Of a stretch of 64,000 nucleotides of DNA, positions 58,088 through 64,000 are shown piece by piece. The translations under genes were made by a program, and so were the position numbers. The notes below the pieces were generated by a model, which saw only the letters and a list, made by a program, of their open reading frames with translations, was not told where the DNA came from and searched no databases. The stretch is from contig NZ_CABFVS010000011.1 of assembly GCF_902150025.1 (NCBI RefSeq), positions 143,506 through 207,505 on the forward strand. Direction: 5' to 3'. The first letter of the stretch is position 1; the number at the start of each line of letters is the position of its first letter. The DNA comes from Bartonella massiliensis. GTDB lineage: Bacteria > Pseudomonadota > Alphaproteobacteria > Rhizobiales > Rhizobiaceae.

Positions 58088-59316
58088 TAAAAGATCTCCT
58101 CTAGATAATCATTGATGATTTGTGAACGGAATGTGATGTGTTCTGCGGGTGTTGTGGGCGTGAATTCCACATTGAAATAGACTCTGCCATCTTCAATAGC
58201 GCTTGCTGTGTTAAGCTCTGGATCTGGTGTACAGCACCCCCAAAGAATGGCGCCTTGCGCTTTTAAATCACGCAAATAAGCATTGACGCTTTCACTCACA
58301 TCATTCAGATAGGTCTTTTTGATGTTGCGGTCGACTGCCCATAGATGTCCGCGTAAAATGGCATCATTAATCATATCTGCGGTGCGCACTACGGATAAAA
58401 AGGCAAATTTTGTATCGCTTGAAAGGGTGCGATTACCCCAGAGGCGATAGCCGTTTTCTCGAATAATGGTTGTGATATTTTGTTCGTTAAGCAGGTTAGC
58501 GCGGCTTGCGCGATCACCAATAGAAAAATCAATGGGGCGCGCTATGCCTACTATTCCATTGATCACTTTATTGGAAGGGGAATGCCAAAAACCATTAGCA
58601 AAATCTGTTTTAGCAATGACACCAGCAACCGCTGCACTTGCCGGTTCTTCTAAGATTTTGCCATTACGATTAACTTTGACAAATGGATCAATAAGAATGG
58701 CGCGTTTGGAATCAAAATCCTTTGCTGCGCTAAGAGCTGCTTCATCTGTTGTGTTTGGGGCATCAAGCACCACAATGGCACGCAAACGCTCTGCAATGCC
58801 AATCAATTCTGCTGCAACGGGGTTAGAAGTTGTACTGCTCTCATCTTTGACAGTCGCCTCCGTTTCATCAGTGTTTACACTGGATGGGCGTTGATGTGTA
58901 AAGCCTGGAGCAATCAGAATACGTGGTGTTTGCCCCACAACAGATTGCGCTCCAATGAAAGCATGAACACCTTCATAAGCGCCATTTTCATTCACACCAC
59001 CTAGAATATTTGTGAGTGTTGCTTCTTCATTGTCACCTTCTTTTACACGGACAACAACAACAATTGCTCCCACTTGCTTGAAAATAAGATCAAGGGCATT
59101 AGGCAAAGTACCGCGTCGTTTACCTGTTTTGTCCAGTTTTGCGGCTTGTGAAAGAGAGCCCGTGACCAAAACCGGTGTGTTAAGAGGAAAGGCTTGTTCA
59201 TCGGCATCGGGTGCTGTGCCAATAATTCCGATAACGCCAGACTGAACTGCACGAAGGGGGCGTGTACCGTCATCAACCTCGACGACTTCAACACCGTGTA
59301 GAAAACCTGTTGCCAT
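58087..59316 (-). CDS. Phage tail sheath protein (gpFI-like)
   Basis: The contractile sheath drives DNA injection. The 409 residues (P2 FI is 396) begin MATGFLHGVEVVEVDDGTRP, with SGVIGIIGTAPDADEQAFPL, ILIAPGFTHQRPSS, NENGYRLWGNRTL-type sequence and VDRNIKKTYLNDVSESVNAY near the C-terminus. It is the first gene of the tail operon in this window. Its presence shows that the prophage is a myophage. Confidence 0.93.
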   Translation of the reverse strand: MATGFLHGVEVVEVDDGTRPLRAVQSGVIGIIGTAPDADEQAFPLNTPVLVTGSLSQAAKLDKTGKRRGTLPNALDLIFKQVGAIVVVVRVKEGDNEEATLTNILGGVNENGAYEGVHAFIGAQSVVGQTPRILIAPGFTHQRPSSVNTDETEATVKDESSTTSNPVAAELIGIAERLRAIVVLDAPNTTDEAALSAAKDFDSKRAILIDPFVKVNRNGKILEEPASAAVAGVIAKTDFANGFWHSPSNKVINGIVGIARPIDFSIGDRASRANLLNEQNITTIIRENGYRLWGNRTLSSDTKFAFLSVVRTADMINDAILRGHLWAVDRNIKKTYLNDVSESVNAYLRDLKAQGAILWGCCTPDPELNTASAIEDGRVYFNVEFTPTTPAEHITFRSQIINDYLEEIF

Positions 59317-59669
59317 TTTATGCTCCTTTAAAATAGTGGTGAATTAAAATGAATATGAAAAAATGAGAGGTGCAAGCCGCTCTTGAGAACGACTTGACAA
59401 AATATTTAAAACCGTTAGATTCATACAAAGGTGCTTGAAAAACACCTCAAAACAACAAGCGGATTGGTTGCCGAAATAACCAGTCTTCCGTAAACTAAAA
59501 GCTTTGACTCATTGTGTGCTATACGCATATAATAATATTGTCGGGTGTGGTTATGCTATACAATACCCTTTTGGGGAAGGCATAACGACGGGCTTGTTGC
59601 CGTGTTTTTCAGCACCCGGCGCTCTTTTTAGGGTGTCAATGAAAAACCTCTATTACCAAGGAGTTCAAA
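59317..59669 (+). promoter_or_regulatory. Leader of antirepressor 2: promoter and antisense targets
   Basis: In order: -35 TTGACA (59394-59399), an upstream target with TGAAAAAC (59436-59443) and CAACAAGC (59453-59460), the C4-type RNA (59540-59630), then a downstream TGAAAAAC (59640-59647) and an altered second target ACCAAGGAG at the ribosome binding site. The -10 is not clear. The divergent sheath gene promoter must also be near the left end. Confidence 0.7.
59540..59630 (+). ncRNA. C4-type antisense RNA, copy 2
   Basis: The RNA begins GTCGGGTGTGGTTATGC. Stems are CGGGTG/CACCCG (outer), GTTATGC/GCATAAC and CCCTTTTGGGG. The antisense segments are GCTTGTTG (59592-59599) and GTTTTTCA (59604-59611). 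Both pair perfectly with the upstream target. GTTTTTCA also pairs perfectly downstream, but GCTTGTTG fits the ribosome-binding-site target only partly. Confidence 0.73.
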
Positions 59670-60311
59670 ATGAACACTCTTATAGAAATTACAGAACAAG
59701 TCATTGATGGCGATACTGTCCAGACAGTAAACGCACGTGACTTGCATACATTTTTAGAAGTTAAAACCAGTTTTAAAGATTGGATTATTCGTCGTATTAA
59801 AGAACGTAAATTTAAAGAAGGTTATAACTTTTGCTCTTTTTTGAGCGAAAGTTCAGGAGGTCGCCCTTCTAAAGAATACTACCTCACATTAGATATGGCT
59901 AAGCACCTTTCCATGATAGAACGTAATGACAAAGGACATGAAGCCCGTCAGTATTTTATCAAATGCGAAAAGCTTTTGAAAAAAGTAGCAACACCACAAA
60001 TCGATTACTCAACGCCTCAAGCATTGCTGGGTGTCTTGAATCACTTACAAAGCCAAATCGAGCAGAAAGATCATGTTATTGCAGAACTAACACCAAAAGC
60101 AGAGGCTTTAGATGGCTTAAAACGCTCTGATGGGCTGTTCGGTCTTATTGAAGCAGCGAAAATGCTTGAAGTGAGACCAAAGGATTTAAGCGATTATTTG
60201 CGTAGATTTGTTAAATTTTTATTTGACAATATGGCGGGAATGTGCCTATTATCGAATCAGGTACCTAAGAAACACCTTGATAGTAAGCGGATTGGTTGCC
60301 GAAATAACTAA
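59670..60311 (+). pseudogene. Phage antirepressor 2 (AntA/AntB), 3'-truncated
   Basis: The 213-codon frame has the same AntA/AntB domain and linker as antirepressor 1 (TVNARDLHTFLEVKTSFKDW, LDMAKHLSMIERNDKGHEAR) and the start of the KilAC domain. It breaks off after DLSDYLR. From there the frame runs on for about 37 codons through the promoter and leader of antirepressor 3 and ends in unrelated sequence. This looks like a deletion between tandem cassettes. The AntA part could still fold. Confidence 0.85.
60223..60252 (+). promoter_or_regulatory. Sigma70-type promoter of antirepressor 3 cassette
   Basis: TTGACA (60223-60228) and TATTAT (60247-60252) are 18 bases apart. This is the clearest promoter in the window. 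It lies inside the out-of-place 3' end of antirepressor 2 and just upstream of the first antisense target. The other two cassettes have TTGACA at the equivalent place. Confidence 0.75.
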
Positions 60312-60498
60312 TCTTCCGCAAATTTAAAGGCTTTGACTCATTATATGTATGTAGCATATAAGGATCTTGTCGGGTGTAGTTATGTCATAAAATACCCTTA
60401 CGGGGAAAACATAACGACGGACTTACTACCGTGTTTCTTAGCACCCGGCGCTCTTTTAGAGTGTCATTAAGAAACGTCTAAGTAGTAAGGAGTTCATC
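60266..60498 (+). promoter_or_regulatory. Leader of antirepressor 3: antisense targets
   Basis: The upstream target has TAAGAAAC (60266-60273) and TAGTAAG (60281-60287). The C4-type RNA is at 60368-60458. The downstream target has TAAGAAAC (60468-60475) and GTAGTAAG (60482-60489) running into the AAGGAG ribosome binding site before ATG 60499. A strong palindrome-like pair ATTGGTTGCCGAAATAACTAAT (60291-60312) also recurs in the other leaders. Confidence 0.75.
60368..60458 (+). ncRNA. C4-type antisense RNA, copy 3
   Basis: The RNA begins TGTCGGGTGTAGTTATG. Stems are CGGGTG/CACCCG (outer), GTTATG/CATAAC and CCCTTACGGGG. The antisense segments are CTTACTAC (60422-60429) and GTTTCTTA (60433-60440). 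Both differ from those of copies 1 and 2, and the targets differ with them: GTAGTAAG and TAAGAAAC downstream are perfect complements. Such matched change is strong evidence for real antisense pairing. Confidence 0.77.
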
Positions 60499-61227
60499 AT
60501 GAACACTCTCATAGAAACTAAAGAAAACACTTTTAGTGAAGCAATCGTTCAGACTATGTCCAGTCGTGAAATTGCTGAACTATGTGATAAACGGCATGAC
60601 CATGTTATGCGTGATATCAAAAAAATGCTTGAAGAACTTAACGCCCCCAAATTTGGGGTGGTTAATTTTAGCGGTTATTATCTTGATAGCAGAGGAGAAA
60701 CGCGCCCTTGTTATAACCTTCCAAAGCGTGAATGTTTAATTCTGGTCTCTGGTTACAGTACTGCCTTACGAGCAAAAATAATTGATCGTTGGCAAGAATT
60801 GGAAAAACAAATAGCCGCACCACAGATTGATTACTCCAAACCCGAAGCCTTGCTTGGTGTTTTGAATCACCTACAAAGTCAAATAGAGCAGAAAGATCAT
60901 GTGATTGCTGAATTAACACCCAAAGCAGAAGCTTTAGATGGCTTAAAGCGCTCTGATGGGCTGTTCGGTCTTATTGAAGCAGCAAAGATGTTAGAGATAC
61001 GACCAAAGGATTTAAACGATTATTTGCGCAAACACGATAGGGTTTATCGACGTGCTCCAGGGGCGCCACTGTTGCCTTATCAAGATAAAATCAAGAAAGG
61101 TTTTATGGACTGCCCCGCGATTACTATTCAAAGACCAGATGGTACAGAAAAGATACTGCCTTCTACAAAAATTACCTCTAGAGGTTTGGCATGTTTAAGA
61201 GAACAAATCCATGGAGGTGTACAATGA
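60499..61227 (+). CDS. Phage antirepressor 3 (Rha-type + KilAC)
   Basis: The 242 residues combine a Rha-family N-terminal domain (MSSREIAELCDKRHDHVMRD, YNLPKRECLILVSGY, LRAKIIDRWQELE) with the same linker and KilAC domain as antirepressor 1 (AAKMLEIRPKDLNDYLRKHD, YRRAPGAPLLPYQDK). Different DNA- or protein-binding heads on one conserved tail indicate domain shuffling. A paralogue of the small downstream gene follows with an ATGA overlap. Its leader carries C4-type RNA copy 3. Confidence 0.9.
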   Translation: MNTLIETKENTFSEAIVQTMSSREIAELCDKRHDHVMRDIKKMLEELNAPKFGVVNFSGYYLDSRGETRPCYNLPKRECLILVSGYSTALRAKIIDRWQELEKQIAAPQIDYSKPEALLGVLNHLQSQIEQKDHVIAELTPKAEALDGLKRSDGLFGLIEAAKMLEIRPKDLNDYLRKHDRVYRRAPGAPLLPYQDKIKKGFMDCPAITIQRPDGTEKILPSTKITSRGLACLREQIHGGVQ

Positions 61228-61502
61228 ATACTAGTATTGATTTTTTATGCGATTTGTGGATGGCGTTGTATCAGTTTTCTGATCGTGATGATGTTGAAGA
61301 CAAGGCTTTTAATACTCTCATTGAGACTATGGATGCGATAGAAAAAGCTTTAATTTTAAAACTTCAAGATGAAACCCCAAATGCACTGAAAATTTTGGCA
61401 ATGATTACAAATTTTGGAACGTTAAGACCACCTCCGATTATAGAGTCTTTGTTAAAATCTTACGAACCCAATTTAGACAGCCCTATTAAAAAGGTTGCTT
61501 AA
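61224..61502 (+). CDS. Hypothetical protein downstream of antirepressor 3
   Basis: This 92-residue paralogue of the protein at 51671-51949 is similar over its full length (DFLCDLWMALYQFS, MDAIEKALILKLQD, SYEPNLDSPIKKVA). The ATG overlaps the antirepressor stop. The centre is more variable than the ends. Its function is unknown; the fixed pairing with antirepressors argues for a linked role. Confidence 0.75.
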   Translation: MNTSIDFLCDLWMALYQFSDRDDVEDKAFNTLIETMDAIEKALILKLQDETPNALKILAMITNFGTLRPPPIIESLLKSYEPNLDSPIKKVA

Positions 61503-61627
61503 GGTAAAACATAACCTCTCTTCTCTGCTTCTAAGTGGGGAAGAGTTTATTAGATTCCCTCTGAGAACGGCTTATTCCAATTACAAAAGGGTACTTTTTT
61601 CTCCAGTACGTTGTAAAACATCTTTAC

Positions 61628-61659
61628 ATAATACATATTATACGTACAATACGTATTAT
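61628..61659 (+). promoter_or_regulatory. Palindromic operator of the Phd/PemK-like pair
   Basis: The 32-base sequence starting ATAATACATATTATAC is a near-perfect palindrome centred on ACGT, with only two mismatched pairs. It lies 20 bases before the antitoxin ATG, with AAAGGG between. Antitoxins of the Phd/YefM type bind such sites to repress their own operon. Confidence 0.65.
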
Positions 61660-61678
61660 CTATTAAAGGGCTGTACTG

Positions 61679-61930
61679 ATGAAAAAATATAGTTTTACAG
61701 ATGTAAATCGCGGGGCAGGCGATATTTTAGACGAGGCGATGTCAAAGCCTGTTGCTTTAACGAAACGAGGGCGTGAAAAAATCATTATGCTTCCTGTTGA
61801 TTTATATCATGAATTAATAAAAGCGCGCTCTCACGCACAATCTTTTTCTTATGCAGATGCACCTCAAAATATATTAGACGATTTAGATCATGGTTTAGAT
61901 GACATTTTAAATAGTGATGAACATGTTTAA
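61679..61930 (+). CDS. Phd/YefM-type antitoxin
   Basis: The 83-residue protein begins MKKYSFTDVNRGAGDILDEA, with PVALTKRGREKIIMLPVDLYHELI, the Phd/YefM DNA-binding fold. The C-terminal part (ADAPQNILDDLDHGLDDILN) would wrap the toxin. It overlaps the toxin gene by eight bases. A palindromic operator precedes it. Confidence 0.85.
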   Translation: MKKYSFTDVNRGAGDILDEAMSKPVALTKRGREKIIMLPVDLYHELIKARSHAQSFSYADAPQNILDDLDHGLDDILNSDEHV

Positions 61931-62402
61931 AGCGGGGGATGTTGTTCGATATTATTATTTATGGCACGAACAAGCGCAAAACGGTGAACATTCGGGGCGT
62001 AAAGCGCGTCCTTCGTGCGTTATGGTCAAAACTGAAAAGCATCTTTTTTTGTTTCCTATCACTTCTCAAGAACCTCATGATTTGCAGTATAGCGTAAAGG
62101 TACCTGAGATAGAATGTCAGCGTGCGGGTTTGCAAAAGCAATCTTGGGTACGTGTTGATGAATTTAATGTTGTTCCTTGCGAATCTTTGTTTGACTTTGA
62201 AGATTTGAAGCCACAAGGGCGTTTTAGCCTTGCTTTCATGCGTAAAATTGCAGTTAAAATTAAAGAAGTTAAAGCAATAAAATTACTTAAAAAAGTTTCT
62301 AGAGACTTAGTAATATACTTAAACAGTGTGGAGTACCGGAACTTTGCTAACATCTGTTTCACGATCCGCATGCCAAGCATCATAATTGGCTTGCATACGT
62401 AA
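61923..62402 (+). CDS. PemK/MazF-like toxin with atypical C-terminus
   Basis: From ATG 61923 (MFKAGDVVRYYYLWHEQAQN) the protein has about 159 residues. SGRKARPSCVM resembles the R-P-x-(L/V) motif of MazF-like toxins, and QKQSWVRVDEFNVVPCESLF the later conserved block. ATGs at 61917 and a GTG at 61914 are alternative starts. The last 30 or so residues lie antisense to the broken HigA gene and look unrelated to the family, so the original end may have been lost. The Phd-PemK-like pairing is plausible but less certain than MazEF. Confidence 0.75.
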   Translation: MFKAGDVVRYYYLWHEQAQNGEHSGRKARPSCVMVKTEKHLFLFPITSQEPHDLQYSVKVPEIECQRAGLQKQSWVRVDEFNVVPCESLFDFEDLKPQGRFSLAFMRKIAVKIKEVKAIKLLKKVSRDLVIYLNSVEYRNFANICFTIRMPSIIIGLHT

Positions 62403-62614
62403 TCATATGCCTGCTCCATTCCCAAACATCTTTCCAAGACAAGCCGAAGAGAAGGGGAGATAGGCTTTTTTGCCTGCAAGATATCGCAAAGATGTTGGTG
62501 TGATATACCAAGCATTTGTGCGATTTCTGAATTTGTTTTACCAGTTTCTGGAATAATATCTGCTAAAAGCTCTCCTGGGTGAGTAGGGCAACGGTTAGGA
62601 TTACGTGTGGTCAT
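62319..62614 (-). pseudogene. higA: HigA antitoxin, frameshifted
   Basis: The frame from ATG 62614 gives an XRE/HigA antitoxin: NPNRCPTHPGELLADIIPET, then SEIAQMLGISHQHLCDIL and SPSLRLVLERCLG. After that the family continues in another frame (GAGI, a stop, then LRMQANYDAWHADRETDVSK), ending at 62319. So a frameshift and a TGA (where Trp is expected) both damage it. The unbroken frame from 62614 continues with unrelated sequence to 62117. No HigB toxin gene lies upstream. Confidence 0.8.
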
Positions 62615-62701
62615 AGATAGTCTTCTTTGCAATTAATTTTAAAGCTATTACAATCTAAATAGTATGACATCAATATTGTGTAATTTAAAGAAATTAAAAA
62701 A

Positions 62702-62881
62702 ATGAACATTAAGCCTATTCGCACTGAAGAGGATTATCAAGAAGCCTTAGAAATTGTATCTGCACTGTTTGATAATCAACCTCAAGAGAACACTCCAGAA
62801 TTTGATCAAATGGAGACTCTTGTATTATTAATTGAAGCGTATGAAGCCGAACACTATCCTGTCTTTCCACCTCATGCGTAA
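62702..62881 (+). pseudogene. Truncated HigA-type (COG5499-like) antitoxin
   Basis: This is a 59-residue frame, MNIKPIRTEEDYQEALEIVS then LFDNQPQENTPEFDQ and LLIEAYEAEHYPV. It is the N-terminal half of the HTH-containing antitoxin usually paired with a HigB toxin, and the family is normally about 120 residues or more. It stops at TAA (62879-62881) before the helix-turn-helix. No toxin gene is adjacent. The ATG follows a weak purine-rich stretch. Confidence 0.7.
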
Positions 62882-63034
62882 AGAGAAGCACAAACTTATG
62901 AAGGGAATAAATTTGCACGTTAACATCAAGGATTTTGCAACTGCACCAAAGGCTGTCTGATTAAATATTGCTAAAAACTCAGATTTCTTGCCACCCTTCA
63001 TAAAGTGAATACGAAATGTAAATTCTATTGCCAT
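62828..63034 (-). CDS. Small phage protein, possibly chimeric
   Basis: The 68-residue frame from ATG 63034 (MAIEFTFRIHFMKGGKKSEF) has a good GGAGAG ribosome binding site. The first 45 or so residues look like a real short protein. The C-terminal part (FSLRMRWKDRIVF) is antisense to the truncated antitoxin, so the original end may be lost. The family is not recognised. Confidence 0.45.
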   Translation of the reverse strand: MAIEFTFRIHFMKGGKKSEFLAIFNQTAFGAVAKSLMLTCKFIPFISLCFSLRMRWKDRIVFGFIRFN

Positions 63035-63215
63035 TTTTCTCTCCAAATCAATGAAGAGACATTAACAATTAACAGCACTCTTTCATAAGACTGACAGTGT
63101 CAGTCAAAAAAAGCTCTTTGAAAGGGCTTTGAAAGAGCGATAAAAAGACTTAAAAATCATATAAAGCCCGCTTATACAACAAGCATCCATTTGACTTGCG
63201 CTACTTGTTTTGTAT

Positions 63216-64000
63216 TTAATCTTTCCATAATCTTATAAGGACAGCGCCATCAGCTCCAGCACCGCTTGAACAATCAGTCCCATGAGAACCTGCTCCACCA
63301 CCCCCAAAACCACGTCCTGCTTTTCCTGAACTATAGAAACCTTGTCCTATCCCTCCAGCGCCCCCCCTTGATGTATCACCCCCAGCATCACCTCCGTTAC
63401 CGCTTGTCTTGCTCGTAATTCCATTCGTTCCAGCATAACCATTCCCGCCTTTGGCAAGTCCTGGATGTTCGTCTGTTGCTAAACCAAAGTTTCCACCTGT
63501 ACCTCCAGCACCGCCAGAGCCTGAATAGAAGGAAGTCGTACTCCCAGTAATCGAGTGAGAGATACGGGCGTCAGCTCCCCCACCCCCCTTTCCTCCGGTA
63601 GCGGTAATAAAATTTTTGCCAATGGTTGTTGTTTCTCCAGGCTTACCGCTTACAAAATTCTTTGCAATAGAAGCCCCTCCTTTACCAATGATGATATTCT
63701 CGTGACCGTTTAAACTGACTTTATAGCCATACCACACCGAGCAACCGCCTCCACCACCTCCTCCTCCTAATCCTATCCCAAACGCTCTACCACCACTACC
63801 GCCACCGCCCCATGCTTGGATTTCAACTTTGGTTTTATCCGTCACCCAGTCTGGCCATTGAATTTTTCCATCTTGCGTATAAAGCAATTCAGCATCAGCA
63901 AGAGCCGGCCAATAAATGGGTTTATCATCAGTAAAAATTTTTTTAAGATTCTTTACCTCAGCCCATATTTCCTGCTTGAGAGCATCAACTTGCGCTTTGG
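63216..64000 (-). CDS. Glycine-rich phage tail-fibre-like protein, partial
   Basis: The frame is open to the right edge, so the 5' part is missing. The N-terminal visible part (KQEIWAEVKNLKKIFTDD, PIYWPALADAELLYTQDGKI) is followed by WPDWVTDKTKVEIQAWGGGG and a long glycine-rich domain with repeated GGxGG patterns, ending DGAVLIRLWKD. This matches receptor-binding tail fibres whose C-terminal domain is a polyglycine-helix bundle. Apparent starts near 63887 are internal. It lies where tail fibre genes lie in P2-like phages, upstream of the sheath gene. Confidence 0.8.
   Translation of the reverse strand, partial: KAQVDALKQEIWAEVKNLKKIFTDDKPIYWPALADAELLYTQDGKIQWPDWVTDKTKVEIQAWGGGGSGGRAFGIGLGGGGGGGGCSVWYGYKVSLNGHENIIIGKGGASIAKNFVSGKPGETTTIGKNFITATGGKGGGGADARISHSITGSTTSFYSGSGGAGGTGGNFGLATDEHPGLAKGGNGYAGTNGITSKTSGNGGDAGGDTSRGGAGGIGQGFYSSGKAGRGFGGGGAGSHGTDCSSGAGADGAVLIRLWKD

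Noticed and set aside
63216..63887. A start for the glycine-rich protein at 63887
   Set aside because: The codon is TTG and the same frame stays open with protein-like sequence to the window edge, so the gene is partial.
1..64000. CRISPR array
   Set aside because: No set of regularly spaced identical direct repeats is visible. The only tandem repeat is the coding one in cyoD.
1..64000. Insertion sequence or transposase
   Set aside because: No transposase motif in any frame. The dispersed repeats look like decayed genes without inverted ends.

Overview
The window is an AT-rich alphaproteobacterial chromosome segment. The gene content and order (gcrA-argD-argF-hslO, ccmABCDG facing acnA, rpsT-dnaA-dnaN-recF, cyoABCD, fabI-fabB-fabA facing irr), the long decayed intergenic stretches and the style of the prophage point to Bartonella (Hyphomicrobiales). 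I infer the genus from protein content and synteny, not from a database search, and I do not name a species.

Bases 1-48,900 are mostly core chromosome: a cell-cycle regulator (gcrA), arginine synthesis (argD, and an argF broken by a one-base frameshift), the Hsp33 chaperone, cytochrome c maturation, aconitase, ribosomal protein S20, the replication and repair cluster dnaA-dnaN-recF, aroQ, a cytochrome bo3 ubiquinol oxidase operon whose CyoD carries an unusual 20-residue tandem repeat tail, gpsA, unsaturated fatty acid synthesis (fabI, fabB, fabA) next to the iron regulator irr, an SH3-domain exported protein, rpsU, formate-THF ligase, an RND efflux pair, pgi, a decayed MFS transporter, rplU-rpmA, and an EIIA-HPr-EI phosphotransferase fusion. 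Three tRNA genes are present: Arg-ACG, Ser-CGA and Ser-GGA. Many gaps of 0.3-1.7 kb hold no intact gene. Three of them contain diverged, broken copies of one unidentified coding family.

From tRNA-Ser(GGA) at 48,896 to the window end lies part of a P2-like myophage prophage. On the minus strand are a lysis cassette (endolysin, overlapping Rz/Rz1-like spanins) and a tail module in P2 order (sheath FI, tube FII, chaperone E with an E' frameshift frame, tape measure T, then U, X, D). A glycine-rich tail-fibre-like gene runs off the right edge. No integrase or head genes are inside the window.

Into this phage frame are set toxin-antitoxin genes (an intact MazEF-like pair, a Phd/PemK-like pair, an orphan HigA-like antitoxin and two broken HigA-like remnants) and three antirepressor cassettes. 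Each cassette has a TTGACA promoter, a short target sequence, a compact structured RNA that I read as a C4-type antisense RNA (as in phages P1 and P7), a second copy of the target over the ribosome binding site, and an antirepressor gene. The predicted antisense pairs differ between cassettes and change together, so each RNA appears matched to its own message. This is the most interesting system in the window. The cassettes sit in inverted orientation on either side of the tail module.
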